DNA from: Streptomyces mobaraensis NBRC 13819 = DSM 40847
Lineage (GTDB): Bacteria; Actinomycetota; Actinomycetes; Streptomycetales; Streptomycetaceae
Length of the DNA stretch: 64,000 nucleotides
Assembly: GCF_017916255.1 (NCBI RefSeq)
Contig: NZ_CP072827.1
Span: forward strand, 4,613,501 to 4,677,500
Direction of reading: 5' to 3'
Part shown: positions 18,296 to 25,362 of the stretch, piece after piece
How the letters are laid out: each line of letters begins with the position of its first letter
How positions within the stretch are numbered: the first letter of the stretch is position 1
Position numbers and translations under genes: made by a program
Notes under the pieces: model-generated
What the model saw: the letters and a program-made list of their open reading frames with translations, nothing else
What the model was told of the DNA's origin: nothing
Database searches by the model: none

Positions 18296-18328
18296 CCTTC
18301 TTCCCCCCTTCTTCCCCCCTTCTTCCCC
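18296..18328. repeat. Three perfect 11-bp polypyrimidine units
   Basis: CCTTCTTCCCC occurs three times in exact register (18296-18306, 18307-18317, 18318-18328) inside a longer C/T-only tract. Such homopyrimidine mirror-like tracts can form triplex (H-DNA). No gene reads through it. Confidence 0.8.
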
Positions 18329-18390
18329 TCTGACGTCCCGCCCCTGCCCCGGCCCTGCGCGTCCCCTGACAGTGCCGCCCGGCCGTCGCT

Positions 18391-18426
18391 ACAGTCCGGT
18401 TTCTCGTAACAGTCCGGTGTCTCGCA
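18391..18426 (+). repeat. 18-bp tandem repeat before the mutase gene
   Basis: ACAGTCCGGTTTCTCGTA (18391-18408) is followed directly by ACAGTCCGGTGTCTCGCA (18409-18426), with two mismatches. The second copy ends 26 bp before the mutase ATG, so the pair could be a tandem operator or part of the promoter. Confidence 0.6.
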
Positions 18427-18452
18427 AGCGAGGTCGGCGGGAGGCGTCAGCC

Positions 18453-20054
18453 ATGGCACAGGAGCCGGAAACCACCCGGAGCACCGAGTCGGGCCTCGGC
18501 GTCCGGCCCGTCTACGGGCCCGAGGCCCTCGAGGGCTGGGACCCCGCGGCCCGGCTCGGCGAACCCGGCGCGTACCCCTTCACCCGCGGCATCCACCCCA
18601 CCATGTACACCGGGCGGCCCTGGACCATGCGGCAGTACGCGGGGTTCGGCACCGCGGCCGAGTCCAACGCCCGCTACCGGCAGCTCATCGCCCACGGCGG
18701 CCACGGCCTGTCCGTCGCCTTCGACCTGCCCACCCAGATGGGTCACGACTCCGACGCGCCCGAGGCCCGGGGCGAGGTCGGCAAGGTCGGCGTCGCCGTG
18801 GACTCCGTCGAGGACATGCGCGTCCTCTTCGACGGCATCCCCCTGGACCGGGTCTCCACCTCCATGACCATCAACGCCCCGGCTGCCCTGCTGCTGCTGA
18901 TGTACCAAATCGTGGCCGAGGAACAGGGCGTGCCCGCGGACCGGCTGACCGGGACCGTCCAGAACGACGTCCTCAAGGAGTACATCGCCCGGGGCACCTA
19001 CATCTTCCCGCCCGCCCCCACCTTGCGTCTCACCTCCGACATCTTCCGCTACTGCCACACCGCGATCCCCCGGTGGAACACCATCTCCATCTCCGGCTAC
19101 CACATGGCCGAGGCAGGCGCCTCACCCGCGCAGGAGATCGCCTTCACGCTGACCAACGGCATCGAGTACGTCCGCACCGCCGTCGCCGCCGGTATGGACG
19201 TCGACGACTTCGCCCCCCGGCTCTCCTTTTTCTTCGTCGCCCGCACCACCCTCCTCGAAGAGATCGCCAAGTTCCGCGCGGCCCGCCGGATCTGGGCCGG
19301 TGTGATGCGCGACCGGTTCGGCGCCCGCAACCCCCGCTCGCTGATGCTGCGGTTCCACACCCAGACGGCCGGCGTCCAACTCACCGCCCAGCAGCCGGAG
19401 CTGAACCTGGTCCGGGTGACCGTCCAGGCCCTCGCGGCCGTCCTCGGCGGCACCCAGTCCCTGCACACCAACTCCTACGACGAGGCCATCGCCCTCCCCA
19501 CCGACAAGGCCGCCCGCCTCGCCCTGCGCACCCAGCAGGTCCTCGCCCACGAGACGGACGTGACCGCGACGGTCGACCCGTTCGCCGGCTCGTACGCCGT
19601 CGAGTCCCTCACCGACGACCTGGAACAGGCCGTCCTCGACCTGATGACCCGGATCGACGACCTGGGCGGCGCGGTGTCCGCCATCGAACGCGGCTTCCAG
19701 AAGGCCGAGATCGAACGCAACGCCTACCGCATCGCCAGGGAGACCGACGACGGCGACCGCGTGGTCGTCGGCGTCAACCGCTTCCGGCTCGACGAGGAGG
19801 AGCCGTACGAACCCCTCCGCGTCGACCCCGCCATCGAGGCCCGGCAGTGCGAACGGCTCGCCGCCCTGCGCGCGGACCGCGACCGGCGGGCGGTGGACGG
19901 CGCCCTCGCCCGGCTGCGGGAGGCGGCCTCCGGCACGTCGGAGAACGTCCTCCCCCCGATGAAGGAGGCCCTGCGCGCCCGCGCCACGGTAGGCGAGGTG
20001 TGCGGGGCACTCCGTGAGGTCTGGGGTTCCCACGTGCCCGACGAGAGTTTCTGA
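18453..20054 (+). CDS. Acyl-CoA mutase large subunit, methylmalonyl-CoA type, without B12-binding domain
   Basis: A 533-residue (beta/alpha)8-barrel substrate domain of the adenosylcobalamin-dependent acyl-CoA mutases. Residues that bind the methylmalonyl carboxylate in the P. shermanii enzyme (Tyr89, Arg207, His244) align without gaps to Tyr62, Arg180 and His217 here. Isobutyryl-CoA mutase has Phe and Gln at the first two positions. The preference is therefore probably for a dicarboxylic acyl-CoA. The protein stops before the cobalamin domain, so no DxHxxG motif is present, and it needs a separate small subunit not found in this window. The ATG at 18453 follows a GGGAGG site. Upstream codons belong to repeat DNA. 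Confidence 0.88.
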   Translation: MAQEPETTRSTESGLGVRPVYGPEALEGWDPAARLGEPGAYPFTRGIHPTMYTGRPWTMRQYAGFGTAAESNARYRQLIAHGGHGLSVAFDLPTQMGHDSDAPEARGEVGKVGVAVDSVEDMRVLFDGIPLDRVSTSMTINAPAALLLLMYQIVAEEQGVPADRLTGTVQNDVLKEYIARGTYIFPPAPTLRLTSDIFRYCHTAIPRWNTISISGYHMAEAGASPAQEIAFTLTNGIEYVRTAVAAGMDVDDFAPRLSFFFVARTTLLEEIAKFRAARRIWAGVMRDRFGARNPRSLMLRFHTQTAGVQLTAQQPELNLVRVTVQALAAVLGGTQSLHTNSYDEAIALPTDKAARLALRTQQVLAHETDVTATVDPFAGSYAVESLTDDLEQAVLDLMTRIDDLGGAVSAIERGFQKAEIERNAYRIARETDDGDRVVVGVNRFRLDEEEPYEPLRVDPAIEARQCERLAALRADRDRRAVDGALARLREAASGTSENVLPPMKEALRARATVGEVCGALREVWGSHVPDESF

Positions 20055-20094
20055 CCAGTCCCTCCCCGTCCGGTGGATTTGCGACACTGGACCG

Positions 20095-20307
20095 ATGTCC
20101 GCACCCCGCCGCACCTGCCCCGTCTGCTCCCGCGAGATCGCCGTCGTGGGCGGTCGCTACGCCCGCCACGATCCGCCCGGCCGCAGAGTCTCCTACGAAC
20201 TGGTCTCCTGCCCCGGCTCTCGCCGCTCGGCGCCCCTCCTGGCCACCGAGCCCCGGCTGTTCGACCCGGAGGAGCCGCCGATGGAGGGACAGGGACAGTT
20301 GTTCTGA
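20095..20307 (+). CDS. Small Cys-containing hypothetical protein
   Basis: A 70-residue protein beginning 40 bp after the mutase stop. The N-terminus carries CPVC followed by a second Cys about 30 residues later (ELVSCPGS), with basic residues between. This could be a partial zinc knuckle, although only three Cys are present. The C-terminus is acidic and Pro-rich. Codon use matches its neighbours, and the ATG at 20095 is the only sensible start, though its ribosome-binding site is weak. No function can be given. Confidence 0.5.
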   Translation: MSAPRRTCPVCSREIAVVGGRYARHDPPGRRVSYELVSCPGSRRSAPLLATEPRLFDPEEPPMEGQGQLF

Positions 20308-20343
20308 CGGGACCGGCGGGCAGCGAGGGGGCACCGGCCATGG

Positions 20344-21861
20344 TCAGCGGGCGCAGAGCACATCCTTCTCGGGGCGCTCCCCGGTGCGGAGGAAGTCGGT
20401 GACCTTCCGGTCCCCGCAGGCGTTCCCGGTGCCCAGGTACGCACCGTGCCCCCCGCTGTCCACCGATATCATCCGGGCCCGCCGCCCCAGCGCCTCCCGC
20501 ATCTTCAGCGCTCCGAAGTACGGTGTCGCGGGGTCGCGCAGGTTCTGGATCATCAGGACGTTCGACGGTCCGTCGGAGGTGATCCGGGCGGGTTCCTCGG
20601 CGGGGGCCCACTTCCAGAAGGCGCACGGGAAGACACCGACCGGCATGCCTCCGGTGAGCGGGTACCGCGCGCGGTCGGCGGCCACGTCCCGCGCGGTCGC
20701 CGGCAGCGAACGCCGCGGCCAGCGGACATCGTTGCATATGGTCGAGACCGTCACGGCCGCCTCGTGCTCGGGCACGGAACCGGCCAGCGCGGCCGGCAGG
20801 GCCGGCGTCGCCCGCGGGTCACCGGCGTCCTTGATCAGCCGCGCGGTGCCGGCGAAGACCGTGTCGCCGTACATCGCCAGTTGCAGGGCCTGCCGCAGCC
20901 GGTTGCCGGTGAGCGGTCTGCCGGGCGTCGTCGTCGGCTTCGGGTGGCGGTCGAGCCGCTCCGCCAGGGCGACGACCATCGGGCGGACGTCCTCGGCGCG
21001 CCGGGCGAGGCGGAGCCCGCCCCCGCCCTCGGGGCCGTCCTTCTCACGGGCCGGGTCGGCGGCCCACCGGGCGAAGTCGGGGAACCGCTGCTCCATGGCC
21101 GGCGACAGGTTCGCCGACCAGCCGCGCGCCACCCGTTCCGGGTCGGGGTCGCCGTTGCTGTCGAGCACCCAGCGGTCGGTGCGGTCCGGGTACTTCTGCG
21201 CGTACTGCGCGGCGACGTAGGTGCCGTACGACGTCGCGAACGCGGAGAGCTTCTCCTCGCCCAGCGCCGAGCGGAAGGAGTCGATGTCGCGGGCCTCGTT
21301 GGCCGTGCTCATGCTGCGCAGCAGCGGGCCGCCCTCGCGGGCGCAGGCGTCGGCGACGCGGCGGGCGCGGCGCACGCTGTCCGCGATGTCGCCATCCGGC
21401 CCGGGCCACGGGCGGAGGTTGACGAGATCCCGGTCCTCGTCGCTCAGGCCGCAGCCGGTGCGGTCGCTGCCGCCGATCCCCCGCGGGTCCAGGGCGACCA
21501 GGTCGTAGGCGCCTCCCAGCTCCTTCTGCAGCGCCTTCCCCTTCTGGGCCAGCCGCTGCGTCCCCGAACCGCCGGGCCCGCCCGGAATGACGATCAGCGT
21601 GCCCCGCCGGGCCTCGGGCCGGTCGCTCGGCACCCGGGACACCCCGAGCCGGGTGCGGGGCCCCTCCGGATCACCGTAGTCGAGCGGCACGGAGAGCTCG
21701 GCGCACTCCTGCCGGTCCGGCCCGCCCTCCTGCGCGCAGGGTCTCCAGCGGAGCTCCGGAGACGAAGAGCCGGCCGCCTGCGCGGGCACGGCCGACAGGG
21801 TGGCGGCTACGGCGGAAACGGACAGGGCGAGGAGGAGGCCCGAGCGGGCACGCTTCTTCAT
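20344..21861 (-). CDS. Secreted alpha/beta hydrolase, tripeptidyl aminopeptidase (TAP-like) family
   Basis: A 505-residue exported peptidase of MEROPS family S33. A Sec signal peptide (MKKRARSG, hydrophobic core, PAQA-A cleavage) precedes the fold. The oxyanion-side motif is VIPGGPGGSG. The nucleophile is the Ser in ATSYGTYVAAQYA, the acid is the Asp in NLRDPATPY, and the His is in SVDSGGHGAY. The last segment matches the TAP C-terminal domain. The Streptomyces homologues SlpD/SlpE and Tap release N-terminal tripeptides from secreted proteins. The ATG at 21861 gives the best signal peptide, and a GTG two codons earlier (21867) is equally possible. Confidence 0.88.
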   Translation of the reverse strand: MKKRARSGLLLALSVSAVAATLSAVPAQAAGSSSPELRWRPCAQEGGPDRQECAELSVPLDYGDPEGPRTRLGVSRVPSDRPEARRGTLIVIPGGPGGSGTQRLAQKGKALQKELGGAYDLVALDPRGIGGSDRTGCGLSDEDRDLVNLRPWPGPDGDIADSVRRARRVADACAREGGPLLRSMSTANEARDIDSFRSALGEEKLSAFATSYGTYVAAQYAQKYPDRTDRWVLDSNGDPDPERVARGWSANLSPAMEQRFPDFARWAADPAREKDGPEGGGGLRLARRAEDVRPMVVALAERLDRHPKPTTTPGRPLTGNRLRQALQLAMYGDTVFAGTARLIKDAGDPRATPALPAALAGSVPEHEAAVTVSTICNDVRWPRRSLPATARDVAADRARYPLTGGMPVGVFPCAFWKWAPAEEPARITSDGPSNVLMIQNLRDPATPYFGALKMREALGRRARMISVDSGGHGAYLGTGNACGDRKVTDFLRTGERPEKDVLCAR

Positions 21862-22030
21862 GTCCACAAGGCTCGTCGAAGCGGCGGGCCCGGACCATCA
21901 GGGAAGCCCCCCAATTGCGGGTAGGGGAACCCTTCCTGGAAGTGTTCGAGTCCGGGCCCGCGCCGGTCGCCATCCGGGCCGCGACGTCGGCCGATCGTCA
22001 ACGCGCGGCGGTCGGACAGGCGTTACTCCG

Positions 22031-22390
22031 TCACGAAAAGGAACGCACGACCTGGATCGTTCCGACGATATGCGCGTTGAAGAGATCCAGCTCCTCGGCC
22101 GGGACCCAGAGTTCGAGAATGGTCCGGCCGCCGGCCTGGCGCACCGGGTACCGGGTCAGGAATTCCGTGTCCACCTCGAAGCGGGTCACATATCCGGCCC
22201 CGTCGTGGCGGACGTTCCAGTCCCGGGCGATCCTGATCGCGTAGTCCTCGTTGAGCACCGGATAGAAGATCGGCTGCTCCGGAAGCCGCGGCGGCCAGGC
22301 CCGCCAGTCGAGCTCCTCCAGCAGGGCGAGCTCCGCGGGCCCGACGGGGCGCCAGAGCGTGGTGGTGGCAGGGGCGGTGCGACTGATCAT
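22031..22390 (-). CDS. Small conserved hypothetical protein (annotated elsewhere as ADP-ribosylation/crystallin J1)
   Basis: A 119-residue soluble protein. Key stretches are LWRPVGPAELALLEE, the Pro-rich LPEQPIFYPVLNEDYA and ARDWNVRHDGAGYVTRFEVD, then a hydrophobic strand with LELWVPAEELDLFN and IVGTIQVV. I recognise this as a compact family common in actinobacteria and sometimes named ADP-ribosylation/crystallin J1. That name rests on old annotation, and no ADP-ribosyl hydrolase motif is visible. It lies alone between two transcription units, divergent from the amidase gene. The role is unknown. Confidence 0.7.
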   Translation of the reverse strand: MISRTAPATTTLWRPVGPAELALLEELDWRAWPPRLPEQPIFYPVLNEDYAIRIARDWNVRHDGAGYVTRFEVDTEFLTRYPVRQAGGRTILELWVPAEELDLFNAHIVGTIQVVRSFS

Positions 22391-22610
22391 GGTCCGGTTC
22401 CGGTTTCGCTATCGGTCCGCACCGCGCAACCACGGCGGGCGGTTTCGGGGACTTTACCGAGAAGGACGGAAACCGGCGACGGAATTGCCGGGCCACGCGC
22501 CCCCTGAAGCGCCATCCGTGTGACGCAACTCTCCTCTTCCGCGGGCTCGTCCCGTCCGGATACGCGCGCCTACCGTGAGAGGGGACGGTCCGGCGGGGAA
22601 GGGGCTTGCG

Positions 22611-24044
22611 GTGGCGCGCTACGGGAGCTGTGAGTCGAACGGGGCTGTGGGGTTGGGGCGTGCGTTGGCGCAAGGTGAGGTGTCGGCACGGGAGTTGGCA
22701 CAAGAGGCGCTGCGACGGATAGAAGTGACGCAAGGGACGCTGAACGCCTTCCGGTGGGTGCGTGGCGAGGATGCCCTGCGCGACGCCGACGCGGCCGACC
22801 GGCGGCTGCGGGCGGGGGAGCGGGGAGCGCTGCTCGGTGTGCCCGTGGCCGTCAAGGACGACATGGACATGGCCGGTCTGCCCACCGCCTTCGGCTGCCC
22901 CGGTGACTTCCCGGTGAAGCGGGCCGACAGTGAGGCCGTGCGCCGGCTCCGCGCCGCCGGGGCCGTGATCGTCGGGAAGACCAACACGCCCGAGCTGGGG
23001 CAGTGGCCGGTGACCGAGGGGCCCGCGTTCGGGGTGACACGGAACCCGTGGAACACCGCGTACACCCCCGGCGGTTCGTCCGGCGGCTCGGCGGCGGCCG
23101 TCGCCGCCGGGATCGTTCCCGCGGCCCTCGGCTCGGACGGCGCCGGATCCGTCCGCATTCCGGCCGCCTGGACCCACCTGGTCGGGATCAAACCGCAGCG
23201 GGGACGGATCTCCGCGTGGCCGGAGCGCGAGGCGTTCCGCGGGCTGACCTGCGGCGGAGTGCTGGCACGGACGGTCGCCGACGCGGCGCTGCTGCTGGCC
23301 GCCGCGAGCGGCTCGCACGCCGGCGACCTGCACCGGCCCGCGGCGGTCGACGTCGTGGCCGCCCTGGAGCGCACCCCGCGGCGACTGCGGATCGCCCTCT
23401 CGCTGCGGCCGGCGTTCGCCGCGGTACGGCACCGGCTCGACCCTCGGGTGCGGGCCGCGACCCTGCGGACGGCGGAGCGGCTGGAGGCGCTGGGGCATGA
23501 AGTGGTGCCCGAGGAACCGCGGTTCGGGCCGGTGGGGCTGACGTTCGTCCCCCGGTCCATGTCCGGGGTGCGCGAGTGGGCGGGCAGGGTGCCCGAACGG
23601 CGGCTGCTCGACGGGCGGACGCACCTCAACGCGCGCGGCGGACTGGTGCTCGGCGGCGCCGTCCTGCGCGCGGCGCGCGCGGCGGAAGCACCCCTGCGGG
23701 GGCGGATGAACGCCCTGTTCGGCCGCTACGACGCACTGCTCACGCCGACCACGGCCGCGCCGCCGCTGCCCGTCGGGGCGCTGGACGGGCTCTCCGGCCG
23801 GGAGACGAACTCCCTGATGATCACGGCGTGTCCGTACGCCTGGCCGTGGAACGTCCTGGGCTGGCCCGCCGTGAACGTCCCCGCCGGGTTCACCGAGAAC
23901 GGCCTGCCGCTCGGCTCGCAACTGCTGGGCCCGGCCGGCGCCGAGCCGCTGCTGGTCTCCCTCGCCGCGCAACTGGAAGAGGAGGAGCGGTGGTTCGAGC
24001 GCCGGCCGGTCGCCGACTGGGGCGTGGGGCGGGCCGTGGCGTAG
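22611..24044 (+). CDS. Amidase (amidase signature family)
   Basis: A 477-residue hydrolase of carboxylic amides. The amidase-signature triad is complete: Lys in VPVAVKDDMDMAG, the cis-Ser in TPGGSSGGSAAAVAAG, and the nucleophilic Ser in GSDGAGSVRIPAA. The GTG at 22611 has a purine-rich GGGGAAGGGG just upstream. The frame from 22575 lacks one. There is no signal peptide, so it is cytoplasmic. Family members act on diverse amides (AmiD, 6-aminohexanoate-cyclic-dimer hydrolase-like), and the substrate cannot be read from sequence. Nothing beyond proximity ties it to the peptide locus 300 bp downstream. Confidence 0.9.
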   Translation: MARYGSCESNGAVGLGRALAQGEVSARELAQEALRRIEVTQGTLNAFRWVRGEDALRDADAADRRLRAGERGALLGVPVAVKDDMDMAGLPTAFGCPGDFPVKRADSEAVRRLRAAGAVIVGKTNTPELGQWPVTEGPAFGVTRNPWNTAYTPGGSSGGSAAAVAAGIVPAALGSDGAGSVRIPAAWTHLVGIKPQRGRISAWPEREAFRGLTCGGVLARTVADAALLLAAASGSHAGDLHRPAAVDVVAALERTPRRLRIALSLRPAFAAVRHRLDPRVRAATLRTAERLEALGHEVVPEEPRFGPVGLTFVPRSMSGVREWAGRVPERRLLDGRTHLNARGGLVLGGAVLRAARAAEAPLRGRMNALFGRYDALLTPTTAAPPLPVGALDGLSGRETNSLMITACPYAWPWNVLGWPAVNVPAGFTENGLPLGSQLLGPAGAEPLLVSLAAQLEEEERWFERRPVADWGVGRAVA

Positions 24045-24105
24045 GGCACCGGGTGACGGGACCTGAACTCCCTTGAGGGGGAAGGTTTCTTCTTTCGGCA
24101 CCGCG

Positions 24106-24129
24106 ACAGGAAGGGTGGTTTCTTCCTGT
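24106..24129. terminator. Hairpin between amidase and the peptide locus
   Basis: ACAGGAAG (24106-24113) pairs with CTTCCTGT (24122-24129) over an 8-nt loop, followed by AAATCCCTATTATTT, unusually AT-rich for this genome. It may end the amidase transcript. The AT-rich tail may also serve the start of the next transcript. Confidence 0.45.
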
Positions 24130-24357
24130 AAATCCCTATTATTTCCCGGCCTTGCGCCCGACATGCCGTAGATGCCCAATCCGGGCCCAGACGCAACCCG
24201 TCCGAGTGAGTCGTCGAGTGATGCCGTGCTCGCGATACGTATCGGGCGCTAGCCTCCTTGCGGGATGGCGGGGCCAGAGAGGTCCCCGTCGGCGTGCCGG
24301 GCAGCGGTGCCTGGCGGTCGGTGGGACTGGATGGAACGGCGCCGTCCGGAGGGAGGG

Positions 24358-24633
24358 ATGACGATGAGAACCGCTGTGACCTTCGGGGAGCTCGCCGCGC
24401 TCCAGGGCGAGGTGCTGCCGCCTCGTACGGTCCTGTCGAGCCTGCCGGCGGGGAGCGCGGATCCGTCGTTGTACCCCATGCTGGTCAGATCCGAGCACGG
24501 TACGACCGTCGTCTACGCCTGCCAGTACCGGCAGGACGCGGGTAGTCCCGGGCTCCTGGCGGCGCTGGGGCTCGCGCCCAGCACCCCGGGGCACACGGTC
24601 ACCTGCATCCCCGCGGGGATCTCCACGCGCTGA
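24358..24633 (+). CDS. Putative precursor peptide 1 (paired with the 24934 gene)
   Basis: A 91-residue protein with a strong GGAGGGAGG-type site immediately before the ATG (24358, with a second ATG at 24364). An N-terminal leader-like block (residues 9-25, FxELAxxxGEVLPxRTV) is followed by a variable region. A 45-residue C-terminal block begins HGTT and carries Cys55 and Cys83. It aligns without gaps to the second peptide: 12 of 17 leader residues and about 20 of 45 C-terminal residues are identical, and the two Cys keep the same 28-residue spacing. There is no classical signal peptide. I do not recognise the family. A ribosomally made, post-translationally processed peptide is the likeliest reading, given the M50 protease downstream. 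Confidence 0.6.
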   Translation: MTMRTAVTFGELAALQGEVLPPRTVLSSLPAGSADPSLYPMLVRSEHGTTVVYACQYRQDAGSPGLLAALGLAPSTPGHTVTCIPAGISTR

Positions 24634-24933
24634 TCGCACCCGGAAGCACCGCGCACCACACCGCATCACCCGCACCGCACCGAAACCGACGAAGACCTTC
24701 CGCCCCGACATCGGCGACGTCACCGTACGCGGCGCGGCGGTGTTGCCCGCTTCCACCCAGATATCCAAGGTCTCATCCCCGGAGACCGTCCGGCCGGGGA
24801 TGGAGCACTCGGTCCCGTCGGTCCGGCGGCCGGGTGCGGAGGCCCGGCGAGTGCGGTCCATCAGGGCATTCCCAGGGCATCCAGTACGTCCCAGGGCATC
24901 CGGTACGTCCCACGTCCAGAGAAAGGGAACGGA
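24634..24933. other. Intergenic region between the two peptide genes
   Basis: 300 bp with no further gene that I can support. Its right half contains the 19-bp tandem repeat at 24871-24908 and then the GAGAAAGGGAACGGA ribosome-binding site of the second peptide. The distance and the repeat suggest that the second peptide gene can have its own promoter. Confidence 0.5.
24871..24908 (+). repeat. 19-bp tandem repeat before the second peptide gene
   Basis: CCCAGGGCATCCAGTACGT (24871-24889) is repeated at 24890-24908 with a single A-to-G change, and a partial copy (TCAGGGCATT) precedes it at 24861-24870. It ends 25 bp before the ATG of the second peptide gene. Confidence 0.7.
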
Positions 24934-25236
24934 ATGGACAACCTCATCAGCTTCGAAGAGCTCGCCGGAGTCTCCGGCGAGGTGCTGCCCGAGCGTACGG
25001 TCATGGGCATCATGGCCGTCCCGTTCGGCCCCGGCGACGGCGGTGCCGGCAGCGCCGCCGGCAGCCTGTCCAGCGCGTCGGCCAACGGCGGCGGCGACCA
25101 CGGCACCACGGTGCTGTCGTCCTGCCAGTCCCTCGACCACCCGCAGACCGCGGGCCTGCTCGGGTCGCTCGGCCTCCCGTCCCAGAACACGACCACCAGC
25201 GTCACCTGCACCCCCGCGGCCATCTCCAGCCACTGA
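24934..25236 (+). CDS. Putative precursor peptide 2
   Basis: A 100-residue paralogue of the 24358 product. The leader-like block is at residues 7-23 (FEELAGVSGEVLPERTV). A Gly/Ser/Ala-rich spacer (32-54) follows, longer than in peptide 1. The conserved 45-residue C-terminal block is HGTTV at 56-60, Cys64-Gln, GLL..LGL and VTC at 90-92, ending in Ala-Ile-Ser-Ser-His. The purine-rich site GAGAAAGGGAACGGA lies directly upstream. The M50 protease gene begins 126 bp downstream on the same strand. No function is known to me. The conserved leader and variable linker are typical of modified peptide precursors. Confidence 0.6.
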   Translation: MDNLISFEELAGVSGEVLPERTVMGIMAVPFGPGDGGAGSAAGSLSSASANGGGDHGTTVLSSCQSLDHPQTAGLLGSLGLPSQNTTTSVTCTPAAISSH

Positions 25237-25362
25237 TCGCTCCCGGGCCACCGGCCCGGTAGCGGAGCGCCGCACTCGCCCGGTGGGGGAGGGCCGTGTG
25301 TCCTCGGCCTTCCCCCGCTGTGCCAGGGGAACCGTCGCCCGACACCCTTTCGGAGAGCATCC

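Larger units (their letters stand above)
17931..18452. other. Low-complexity intergenic region
   Basis: 522 bp without a credible gene. It contains C-rich sequence, a polypyrimidine tract with three 11-bp units at 18296-18328, and an 18-bp tandem repeat at 18391-18426 just before the mutase gene. Both repeats are listed separately. Confidence 0.6.

Noticed and set aside
24358..25236. Lanthipeptide, lasso peptide or thiopeptide cluster
   Set aside because: No LanM/LanKC, asparagine synthetase-like, YcaO or radical SAM gene is near, and the peptides lack a Ser/Thr/Cys-dense core, so no known RiPP class was assigned.
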